Assembly: GCF_000516985.1 (NCBI RefSeq)
Contig: NW_006917093.1
Location: forward strand, 3,658,001 to 3,722,000
Direction: 5' to 3'
Length of the DNA: 64,000 bases
DNA from: Pestalotiopsis fici W106-1
Lineage: Eukaryota; Ascomycota; Sordariomycetes; Amphisphaeriales; Sporocadaceae
A program made the translations under genes and the position numbers. Positions 12,641 through 22,854 of this stretch are shown here, in pieces. Each line of letters opens with the position of its first letter. The first letter of the stretch is position 1. The notes beneath the pieces are model-generated. The model made no database searches and was not told where the DNA came from. It saw nothing but the letters and a program-made list of their open reading frames with translations.

Positions 12641-14865
12641 TTAAGATCGCAGAGCCTCGAGCTCCAATTCTAGCTGTCTAACGCGCTCACTCTGATCTTG
12701 TGAGCCCGATCCCACACGCTTCTTTAGGCTTTCTACTTCGCCAGTCAATACTGAAATTTGCTGTCCTTGCGAGGTGATCATCTTGGTTTGCGTCTCCAGG
12801 AGTTGTTTGATCTGCTCTAGGCTGGCCTCTACTGAACTGTTGGACGAGGCGCTCGGAGCGGGAGCAGATGCTGTCGGTGTGGCGGCGGCAGAGGATGTGG
12901 TGGAAGTCGGGGATCTGACGGACGGAGCAGGCTTGGGCTGCGGTGCAGAGAACGTCTTGGTAGGTGCAGGAGCGGCCTTTGGCTGTGCGCTGGCCGGAAC
13001 CGCGCTCCGTTGAGTAGGCTTCGAAATCTCCTCGAAGCTAGATTCGTCGTCATCGCTCTCTGCTTCATCATCCTCGTACTTGGAAGCCATGGCAGCCATG
13101 GACTGCTTCTGGTCCTTCATTGTGGGTGGAGGCGATCTGGCAGCGGCGGCCGGTGCGGGCTCAGGCTCCTTCTTGGGAGCTGGCTTGGCAACAGGTGCAG
13201 CAGCTGGAATAGCAGCAGGAGGCTTGTAGTCCGAAGCGACCTCAACAGGCGCATTGCCCTCATAGATGCTCTCAAAGTCGATCTTGGAAGGGAGAGCAGT
13301 CTTTCCAGAGAGCCAGTCCGAGGCGCTGAGGCCAGGCTTTGCACCAACAGCAGGAGGGTAGATATCCGATTGGAATGTCTCAGCACGGCGGGGGACAGTA
13401 AACGAAATGGGCTCAATGTAACTGTCGTTGACCGTCTTGAAAGCTCTCATGACCTCGTTCTCATGAACCTTTGTACAAGTCAGCAATATGCCTTATCATA
13501 ATCACAAGCATCGTAGGCTGCGGTTGGTGCTTCTTACATTGACTCCACGCTTGGGCAAGAAGGCAATTCCTCGTTGCGGGTCGGCAGACTTGTACTCGGA
13601 CAAGAACTCGAACTTGTCATTCTCATATTCAAAGTAGCGGATATTTCCGTCGCTGCCATATTGTGAGCACGTGAAGCAAAGGTACCACGAATACGAATGA
13701 AGGTGACTTACCCCTTTCCAGCAAGGTACAAGCAGTTACAGCTGTCATCTACGCAGCAGTTAGCTTATGAGTCTGTAGTGCTCAAAGTTGCAGGTCATAC
13801 CCCAGAAAGGCATGCAAACACCAGAAATGCTGTCGAGGGTGGTGAAGCCGCCAATGGGCGAAGTGTTTCCGGGCTCCCACAGGGCCAGTTGACGATCGCT
13901 CATCCTCGAAAAACCCGTGGTGGCAATACGGTTCTGTTCACCAAGCCATACGGCTCTGCTGTTCTTGGCACCCTCGTGTCCCTGGTGTTCCGAGGCTGGG
14001 CGCTCCTGTCTGACATCCCAAACACGCAGCTTCTTGTCCCTCGATGTTGTTACCATCATGTTACCAGCGGCGTTCCAAGACAGAGACTGGACAATGTCGG
14101 GGTGCTTCATGGACAGCGCGGCCTGGCCGGTACCGACATCCCACAGCTTGATAGTCAAGTCGCCGGAAGCCGAAGCCAAGATGTTTTCCGCTGCAGGGTT
14201 GAAGAGCACTTGTCCAATCTTTCTCGAGTGGCCAGTGAGCTTGGCAACGGGGTGAACATCGGCGGGCTCTTCGGCGTCGGTGAAGAGAGTGAAGTCTCGG
14301 GGGACTTCCCAGATCATGACCTTGCCATCATCGGAGGCCGAGGCAATGATGCGATCGTTGAAGGGGTTCCTTGAAGGCGAGTTAGAAGTTCGATCGTGAC
14401 GGGCATAAGCTGTGGTCTCGTGCGCACCAGTCTGTATCGAGGACGGCCGAAGTATGTCCACGGAACAAGGGAATGACGTCGGGTAGCTTGCCCTTCTCAT
14501 TCACGGGGATAACAGCAAAGGCGCCTCCACCGCTAGCTTCCCAATTGACGGAAATGTACTCGGGGTTGGCCTTGCGACGGGCATGTCAGCATCTATCACG
14601 AGTGGCGCAAGGGGGGGGGGTACCGCGGGGGGTTTGAAGAGGTTGAGCTGTGTCTTACCTTGACCAAGTTGGTATCCCAGGCATTGCGACTGATTCGCAG
14701 GTTATCATAGCATGACTCCTTCTTTGTTGATTTGCCGAATACGTGGCCTGCATACAGAAGAAGGCGTTAGGGAGAATTGTCGCAAGGCAAGTCGTCAATG
14801 GACGAGCTGGATTGGAGGGGGGTTGACCTACGGTACTTGGATGCTCTCACGAAGCGGCCAGCCAT
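12641..14865 (-). CDS. crn1: Coronin (actin-binding WD40 protein)
   Basis: Coronin binds F-actin and regulates Arp2/3 at cortical actin patches. Exons on the minus strand are 14865..14832, 14747..14659, 14570..14428, 14369..13801, 13748..13712, 13652..13538 and 13468..12641, giving 604 residues. The N-terminus MAGRFVRASKYR is the conserved coronin signature and decides the start. A seven-bladed WD40 propeller follows (blade ends such as DDGKVMIWEVP, GDLTIKLWDVG and DKKLRVWDV), then the coronin-specific C-terminal extension (VHENEVMRAFKTVND, VPRRAETFQSDIYPP). After that come a Pro/Ala/Ser-rich linker (~residues 440-550) and a short trimeric-type coiled coil at the end (VRQLELELEALRS). Two exons are very short (34 and 37 nt). 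The gene is divergent from POB3 with 1.2 kb between starts. Confidence 0.96.
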
Positions 14866-16107
14866 GGTTGCTATTCGTGGTTCAGGTTATGATACTTTAA
14901 AAAATGTAGAACAAGTAAACGATGGTGTACAAGTACGGCGAGCAGAGGCCAGATCCAACAGCTCTGCGGCAAATATGGGCGTTGCCAATGATGAAGCTGT
15001 TGTCAAGAACTCAAGTCCCCTAATTATGTATCCCTGAAACGAGACTTGGAGTTTGAGAGCTGCGCCCCCCAGATAGGTGTGGTTATTAAGGTACGTAGAA
15101 GCCAGCAAGGTCTCCAGCAAGTCTGGCAGGCTGCAGTTGGCGGGTATGAGGTGGGTAGACCCAGTTGTCAATCCAGTGGGGTAACAGGTAATATTGCTGA
15201 GGATCTAGCCAACCCAGCTACATTACAGCGCTCGCTTGATACTAAGTAGGGGGCAAGCTCTGAGACAGGTGCACGCCTGCGGGGTGTCTTTGGTGTTCTG
15301 GAAGACATGCAACTTTGCGATGAAGCTATTTGTGACTTTCATCTTTACGTATCCTATTTTGTGATTTCCATACATGAAAGTACCTAACCTAGTATCTAGT
15401 GCACCGCGATCGCATGGTATCTTCAAGTGAGTCAATTGGTTCCGTGACTTGAATTCACATGATGCATTCTCATCTATCCGACCTCTAAGAAGAAACACTG
15501 CATGCATACCTGCAGAAAAGAAGACAGAACCTTTCAATCATAGAATACCCAGGTTCACTTCCTGGTGGGAACTGGTTTTAGTGACGGAGCTCCAGTCTCT
15601 CCTGATCTTGACCCATTATTTTTTTGAAGCTCTCAATTTAGGCCGCTTGCAGTCCAAGCCTACATTACCTAGCCAATGCGCCCCTTGGGCGGAGAAAGAG
15701 CCTCTTGTCACGTGCTATCAATTAACGCGAAGGCTGCCCTGTACATCAAGGTAGCTAGCACGGCGTCGCGTCTTAAGCCACCAACCAAGGGTGGGTTTGT
15801 CGCGAAGCAGCGGGTCTAAACTTTTCGAATCATCATCCCAAGGCCCCAAAAGCCAGCCATTTCTTTTGATCCATCCCACTCTGACGCTTGTCAAGACAAC
15901 GCCAGTTCAACAGCGCTGTGCTTCGGTCGCATTGAGGAGACTTCTTCTTCTGCATTACATTTGTTGCCGGCATCACTGCTCCATCAGAGACACGGCGCAC
16001 CACTTGTGCCGCCTCCATCTGTGGACGCTCTTGTCTTCAACGATCCTCCTCACAAGCATCGCAAGAGCGCCTTATCCACTGCCTGACTAGTCGGCAAGCA
16101 TACAACC
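14866..16107. other. Divergent intergenic region coronin / POB3
   Basis: A 1.24-kb region between two divergent starts. It should contain both promoters. Small open frames (60-100 codons) occur on both strands but none shows a recognisable domain. No TATA box is convincing for either gene. Confidence 0.55.
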
Positions 16108-17892
16108 ATGGCGGCCATGTGAGTGTTACCTTCCATCCTCCCCACAGGCAGATTTGGTGTCTAGGAATCATACAAGAACCAATCTACATACCTCGGCCTT
16201 AGCAATATCAACTCTGACTAACCTTGGATGAACAGAGAGAGCTTCGACAACATCTATCTTGACCTTTCGAAAGAGAGCGGAAAGTGCAGATTCTCCGAAA
16301 ACGGTCTTGGCTGGAAGCCATCGGGCGGCGGTAACACATTCACTCTCGAGCGAAACGACATCGCGACCGGCCAATGGAGTCGTGCAGCTAAAGGCTACGA
16401 GGTCAAGATCTTGAAGCGATCGTCTGATGTGATCCAGTTGGACGGTTTCCAAGAGGACGATCTGCAGAGGCTTACCAAGGTGTTCAAGAACTGGTACAGC
16501 ATTAACTTGGAGACGAAGGAACATGCCTTGAGGGGATGGAATTGGGGCAAGACCGAGTTCACCAAGGCTGAACTCGTCTTCAATGTTCAAAACAAACCCG
16601 ACTTTGAGATTCCCTACTCGGAAATTTCGAACACGAACTTGGCCGGCCGGAATGAGGTCGCCATCGAGTTTGCTGCCTCCGACGAGGCTGATACTGGTAC
16701 CAACGGTCACCTCGGAGGCGCACGTGGCAAGGGCAAGAAGGCTGGTGCCGGCGGTGATCAGTTGGTAGAGATGCGCTTCTATATCCCTGGTGTCACGACA
16801 CGCAAGGAGACCGAGGGCGAAGATGCTGGAAGCGATGCCGAGGGTGAAGAGAAGAATGCCGCAACCCTTTTCTATGAGACCCTTATCGAGAAGGCTGAGA
16901 TTGGCGAGACTGCCGGCGACGCCATCGCCACATTTCTTGAAGTTCTGCATCTCACTCCCAGAGGTCGTTTCGATATCGACATGTACGAAAGTTCCTTCCG
17001 GTTGCGCGGCAAAACCTACGACTACAAGATCCAGTACGAGCACATTAAGAAGTTCATGGTGCTTCCCAAGCCTGATGACCTTCACTGCATGCTTTGCATT
17101 GGCCTCGATCCACCACTGCGTCAAGGTCAAACCCGTTACCCTTTCTTGGTCATGCAGTGCAAGAAGGATGAGGAGGTGACCATTGACTTGAACCTGACCG
17201 ACGAGCAACTAGAAGCCAGCTACAAAGACAAGCTTCAGTCGCATTACGAGCAACCTTTGCATCAAGTAATCACGTATTGCTTCAAGGGTCTTGCAAACAA
17301 GAAGATTGTCTCGCCAGCCAAGGACTTCCAGACTCACCGCCAGCAAACGGGTATCAAGTGTTTCATCAAGGCGAGCGAAGGTTTCCTATACTGCCTCGAG
17401 AAGGCCTTCATGTTCGTACCAAAGCCCGCCACCTACATCAGCTACGATCAGACCGCCAGCATCACCTTTAGTAGAGTGGGAGGCGCCGTATCGACGCTAT
17501 CCACCTTTGACATTAGTGTTCATATGAAGAACGGTGCAGGTGCGACGTCCTTCAGTAACATTAACCGTGAAGACCTGAAGGCGCTCGAGGGATTCTTTAA
17601 GCTGAAGGGTCTGAGAGTCAAGAATGAGATCGATGAGGACGCCAACCTCTTGGCTGCCGCCCTGCGTGAGGAGGCCATGTCCGATAGCGAAGAGGAAGTT
17701 GTCGGTCCACGTGCCGACAGGGGCTCGGCTGATGAGGATGAGGAGAGTGTGGACGAGGACTTCAGGGCAGATTCTGACTCGGACGTTGCTGAGGAGTACG
17801 ATTCGAATCACGAGTCGTCGGGCTCTGGAAGTGGCGAGAGCGATGTGGACAATGATGATGAAGATGAGGATATGGCTGATGCTGATGATTAA
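16108..17892 (+). CDS. pob3: FACT complex subunit POB3 (SSRP1 family)
   Basis: Histone chaperone subunit that works with Spt16 to loosen and rebuild nucleosomes during transcription and replication in the nucleus. Two coding exons: 16108..16118 (only 11 nt, encoding MAA plus part of Ile) and 16236..17892, joined by a 117-bp intron; 555 residues in total. The N-terminus MAAIESFDNIYLDLS matches the family and requires the tiny first exon, because the second exon has no suitable ATG before the conserved block. The N-terminal PH-like (SSrecog) region, the middle double-PH domain (~residues 200-460, e.g. RFDIDMYESSFRLRGKTYDYK) and a long Asp/Glu/Ser-rich tail (~residues 480-555) are seen. It lacks the HMG box of metazoan SSRP1, as fungal Pob3 does. 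Confidence 0.96.
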
Positions 17893-18561
17893 AATATCAG
17901 CCTAGGAAGGGAATGTGTGCTTATCGGGCGAGATCCGAATCATTGCGTGGTCCTGATAATGGGCGAGAGACCACATCGCCAGATGTGCGGATGCAAGTCC
18001 AATTTCGCCGGCTCTCATGGCATTGAGCTGGGATAAAAATCGGCCATTTATCAAGCCGAGGGCGTTGTGTTTTTGACTTGTATTCATCTTGTGTATGAAA
18101 ATATAGTGATAGCACTACTGGGGAGAGCGCTTTTGTGGTCCTAGTGGCTTGCGTGCCCTGCTGATGGCCAGGGGGAAATGCCAGCAAGCCATAGTCGTGA
18201 ACTTAAATATCACTTGTGACAGAAGCAACTGTATGGTTTGCTATGACTTTTCTACAAACTGTGAGCATGATTCAACTGTGTTATGATGAATGAAGACTGT
18301 CCCATTTCTTGTCTGTTGTCGTGGAATCGATTATCCTAGCTACTGAGGTGGGTGATTTCTGATAGGCCATTTCTAAGACGATCGACGGCATCAGCTTGAT
18401 GCCACTCAGGCTCCGTGGACCGCATGAAATCATCATGGCATGCAGTAAGTTGTGGGCCTTGAAGGGATCATATCCATCAAACGAATATGAAAGCAGAAGA
18501 TCAGGTACCTTTTAAGAGCAAATTATCTTATCAGGACAGGGACGACTCACCATTCAGTCTA
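17893..18561. other. POB3 3' flank
   Basis: A 669-bp stretch after the POB3 stop. Probably its 3' UTR and then spacer. Only short open frames without recognisable domains are present. Confidence 0.5.
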
Positions 18562-18840
18562 CTAATTCTCCTTTCCTTCATTGGCCCCCTCTTCTTCACT
18601 GGGTTCGACTTGCTGCCTTTCTAATACATACGCCCCAATACCACCAAATGGCCACTCTTGTGACTGGCCATCTCGGAGTGCTGAACATCGAACGAATCCA
18701 AGGCAATATCTGTAGAAGACTGCAGAGTATGAGCAAGTGATTTGGTTTGATAACTTACGTGACAACTCACGATTCGGGTCCAGATCTAGGCCCAGAATCA
18801 GGTGCTCAATTGATTTCTTCAAATCACGTGGCCGAGACAT
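18562..18840 (-). CDS. Possible small gene, unrecognised 75-residue protein
   Basis: I do not recognise this protein. An uninterrupted 92-codon frame runs 18840..18562 (start MSRPRDLKKSIEHLILGLDL, end EEEGANEGKEN). It contains a good intron candidate at 18770..18720 (51 nt, donor GTGAGT, acceptor CTGCAG) whose removal keeps the frame and gives 75 residues. A second acceptor 10 nt later (CTACAG) would change the frame and end the protein soon after. Features seen are a charged N-terminus, a central stretch with three Cys/Arg-flanked aromatics, and an acidic tail. No signal peptide or membrane segment. The location in a sparse, gene-poor stretch makes chance a real alternative. Confidence 0.3.
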   Translation of the reverse strand: MSRPRDLKKSIEHLILGLDLDPNRELSRKLSNQITCSYSAVFYRYCLGFVRCSALRDGQSQEWPFGGIGAYVLERQQVEPSEEEGANEGKEN

Positions 18841-19411
18841 TTTAGGTCGAAAGACAAAGGATTCTTGCGTGGGGTAGCTTGTCTATCTCTCGTGATACAC
18901 CTCATCAAGATGGGTGATGATTCTAGAACCGGAAGGACCATTAAAAGCCTCATCATACAAAGCCTGACCCTGTGAGTGACTGTCAACATGGGAGGAGGCG
19001 CGTGTACTTACTGTATTATGATCAACAGATGAACCTCCAGCTTTCTTACGGATTCATGTTGCGAAGACTCACCTTGCGTCAATACCTTGGCAACGATGTA
19101 TGAAGACGTGCTGCAGTTGGCGCAGAATTGTGCATCGTCAGTCCCCCGATAGAGCCAGTGGTCCGATTGCATGGAGACCACGTAGTCATTGATACTCGTA
19201 TAGAACACGGATTATGGGCCATGTGCAATTCTGCCGCCATTTTCTGGTATGCATTCGAAAGATAATCTCTCGTCTGTACTCTCGCGATAGGTGCTGAACG
19301 GAGAGGAGAAATTGACGTGCCTATACTCGAAGTCTTTTGAATCGCCATGATCGAACTGTTGACTTCATTCCCACCACTGGATAAAGCAAGAAAGAGTCAT
19401 TTTTCTGATTT

Positions 19412-19621
19412 ATGCATTTGAATTTCTGTCTTACAGTGCCGGCAAGCCGTGAGCAAATGCCAATCAGATTCTCTAATTTTTCGAGCCTCCCTTGCGAGAT
19501 ACGTCTCCAAATCTGGGAACTTGCAACAGAAGCCCCTTATGTCGTCCATTCCACCCATTGCAATGTGATCAGGCCCCCTATCTTCGTCTATGCGTTGTTG
19601 GAAGCAAATATAGACTTATGA
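19412..19621 (+). pseudogene. Truncated 2EXR-domain protein remnant
   Basis: A 69-codon ORF. From the internal Met at 19457 it contains FSSLPCEIRLQIWELATEA, which matches the N-terminal signature of the fungal 2EXR (F-box-like) domain family, usually F..LP.EIRL.IWE.A. Normal 2EXR proteins run 250-500 residues and continue with a conserved PALL.V.RESR-type block. Here the frame reaches ALLEANIDL and stops at 19619-19621, with no obvious continuation downstream. An acceptor-like TCTTACAG lies just before the domain (19431-19438), so this may be a broken exon of a formerly longer gene. Function of intact members is largely unknown. Confidence 0.5.
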
Positions 19622-21515
19622 CTGGTTTGCAAATAATATCGATATATATTGTCACGTGATTCTACCTACTAATTACAGAGTGGTATAGCATCATAATTAG
19701 GTCTGGCTGGATTCCCCCAACTTACACCAGCACTTATCCTTTTTAACGACTTATATTGAGTCGATGTGGTACCTGATTCCTGTACTGTCCGACGAACATG
19801 AGTTTGCATAATCCATGGCACGGCTGAGAGTGTATAGACTACAACCTGTTTCTCTCTGCTTCCATCAATCATGATAGTCGCGTTCATATCAAATGCCGTG
19901 GTTTCAATTGACCCAAACCAACTCATTTGACTTTGGAATACAATGCTGTCACAACATAAGTGTTGCTCAATATTTGTGGTTGAAGATTCTGGCCGCGGCT
20001 ATTGAAACTTCTACCTGGATGGATCGCCATTTGAAAATCTAATTTACCAACGCGCGTCCAAAGATATGCCTCACGCGTATCGAATAAGTGGAAAGCAGTT
20101 GAACCTGACCGTTTGAACAGGGGACATGGTTCCCTGCTGCAATGACGTTGACCAGACTTTGTAGGTACGCCCTACTTTTCAGCCCAACTGGTAGGGAACC
20201 ACGTACGATGCACACTGTGGCAGGTTGCTCATTTTACACTCTCGCCGTAGCTATTGGCATGGGGAATTCACTAGTTGACATGCGATTTCCTACTATGGAT
20301 CAGCGATGTATGAGCTGGAAATGGAGTTGTCGGTCTACGCCGGCGAGCTAGTATCAAAGTCGCCATTTTCCTCATTGGCCAGATGGACGGCGCGATCTAG
20401 CTACCCGCATTATAAAACAGGCTGGATGCCTGTCTCTGTGAAATGGGCAAATAAAAAGTAGGTAAATCGCGTGAACCCACGAAAGATGGAGCTCGCGCGC
20501 GCAGCGCAGAGGCCATTGCAAATCTTTGGGCAAGAATCAAGAACGTGAGTGATGATGTGGCCAAAACGGTCAGCCGCCTCGAGTCGGAAGATCGGAGCTC
20601 CCATCCTGGGAAATTGTATTGTATCCACGGGGCCGCAATGATGGTGTCGAAAATCATTGGATTTCAGGCGCAGATGGTCAGGATGTTTCTTGTCGACCGA
20701 CGTGAGTCAGCGAGGAGGAGGGGAGAGGGGGAGAATGCTCACCTATGAACAATGGCAGGCTGGTCCTCGAGCACGGACGCAGCAGCTCTTTTTCTTTCCT
20801 CTCAAGATCCAAGGCAGGAAAACAAGATGCCACGCCAGTAGTAGTGGGTCTTCATGGTTGTCCAAGTAATAAACAAGGTGGGATTGATTGCTCAAGGTGG
20901 CCCGAGCTATTATTGAACCAGAAAAGAAAGTTCTGGGAGAAATGATATCGCTGGCCACTCTTGGGTGACACGAAGTATATGAGCATTAATAAGTGGCTTT
21001 TTTCGATGTGAAACACCAAAGTAAATGGAGAAGGCAGTTGGAGCAAGCAGATCAAGTGCATAAAACAACACATCATGTTGCCGTAGATATCGCAGCCAGC
21101 CCACAATTTTGGCATCCACGATTCCATCTCATTCATCTCTGCCCCACACGGCTTAAAATGCTAGGTTAGCAGCTATTTTTACATGGATCTTGCGGCAAAT
21201 CGCGAGTAGGTACGTAAAGAGTAGTGCATAGTGCAGAGCGCGCAACCATGGAAATGTCTTTTTGAGAAAGTCGCCTATTGATCTCATACATGGTATATAT
21301 TTCTGCATCACGGCGATGTCCCAGTCTACTGCATCCTACGAGGACGGGCACCTCTACCGAATGCACTTAGGCATCAGACTAAGCCCTTCCCACTACGTGT
21401 GCTTTACTTGATGCTGCTTAGCTTCCACTCTTCCCGCCGGTGGAGCTGCTATGTTTATCACCGAGAGCTGACTTGCATCCATGTAATTGCTCACGGACAT
21501 CAATGATGATACGCA

Positions 21516-21818
21516 TATATATAAGGAGCTGTGCCACACAGCATCAAGAGGATTTGCGGTCCATCATTGTAGATCCGTTAGCATCTGTTCGCGATGGGCA
21601 GTGTATCTAGTAGCATCCGCAGTCAACGGCTCAAGCTATATACTGGTTGCGCAGTAGCTGCGTCAGACAAGACGCTTTTCTGCAGCTTTGTGGAGCTTTT
21701 GTTCAGGGCTATACTCGTATCGGCCGGCTTTGGTGCCCGAGGTCTTGTTTTTTTGGTTGCTGTGGGTGGGCGTTTGTGCAGCACGACTTGTTTGAGATAT
21801 TGTTGGATGGACACATGA
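21516..21818 (+). other. TATA box and 74-codon mini-ORF (possible small gene)
   Basis: A strong TATATATAA box at 21516-21524 is followed about 70 nt later by an ORF (21594-21818) starting MGSVSSSIRSQ. An N-terminal MGxxxS is the pattern of an N-myristoylation site. The rest is hydrophobic and Cys-containing, without a recognised domain. Spacing of box to ATG suits a compact gene, but codon usage and length do not prove coding. Confidence 0.22.
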
Positions 21819-22854
21819 GAATGTTTTGTTCTTTATGCGCAGCATGGGGGAAGTCTCTCCAGCGAGAGAATAGTTCATGTAGAGATTTGATGTGGCAGAG
21901 ATGGTCACACCCTTTGGCATCGTGGTCATTCCTTTGTCTGTAGTATTTAATTGATGGCAAGAGGCAAAGGTACTTTGTACGCATCAGGCACCGAGCCAGT
22001 CATTACACTCTTAAATGGGAAGAGAGAAGGGAAAAAAAAAAGGCCAACCAGCTAGACATGATTCCGATCTAGCCAGCCAGCCCTGGAAGTCAATAAGCCT
22101 CCAAGTTTATCGGACAATTCTGGGGCTGCCCTGGGTCCCAGAGTGGGAAACTCCAGAAACCCGTGCGCGCAAGTTCACAAAGTGGTACGTGTTGGCGGAG
22201 CAACGTCGGCGCCTAGGTCGATTGGCGGGGTTGAAAGTCGCAAGCGGGCATCCATGGGCCTGCAGCTGTGGTCAATGTTTACGCCCGGGGGGGGAGCCTC
22301 GAGCCAATCAGCTGCCCTTGGATCTTCCCTCGTACACCTCTTCGACCAGCGACCACAAACAGACTTCTCATAATAGTAGAGACGCCTCGCTTCGCAGCAC
22401 CCTCCGCCCCAAGTTCCTCTTTTGACTGTCTTTTATTTTTCTTTCTTTCGCCAGGGAGAAACACTTTGGTCATACTTTTTTCGTGATAGACCTCTTCATT
22501 TCCTTTGCGCACTCTTGCGGGTTTGGATATCGCATCCTAATCTGAGACTCTACTTCTCCCAGCTCAGTCAATCAATTAACTTACTGTGCCAGGCAGCTCA
22601 GCTTTCCTCCCCTCCAGCGCGGCAACAGGTCCATCGCATTACATCCTTTTTCTTCGCATCGCAGGTTTTAGATAGCAGCTCAACGTCCGACGACCACACG
22701 GCTCGTCGACTGATCTCCAGTCCATCATCATCTATCCACCAGCAAGTGCTTATCAGTACGCTTTTCAGCTTACACATCCCTGCTCACCTATACTTCGCTT
22801 GCGCGAGGCCATGATCTCGTAGTGTCGCGAATCGCAACAAACCATTACCAGAAA

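Larger units (their letters stand above)
18841..22854. other. 4-kb gene-poor stretch with remnants
   Basis: Between the small ORF at 18.8 kb and BUD4. It contains a truncated 2EXR-domain ORF (19412-19621), a TATA-preceded mini-ORF (21516-21818) and, at the right end, the long CT-rich leader/promoter of BUD4 (from about 22380). Otherwise only short random open frames. The stretch around 19.6-20.1 kb looks AT-rich and stop-rich. Confidence 0.5.

Noticed and set aside
16168..17208. 346-codon antisense ORF over POB3
   Set aside because: It lies entirely opposite the conserved POB3 coding exon; its openness follows from codon bias of the sense gene and it has no recognisable domain.
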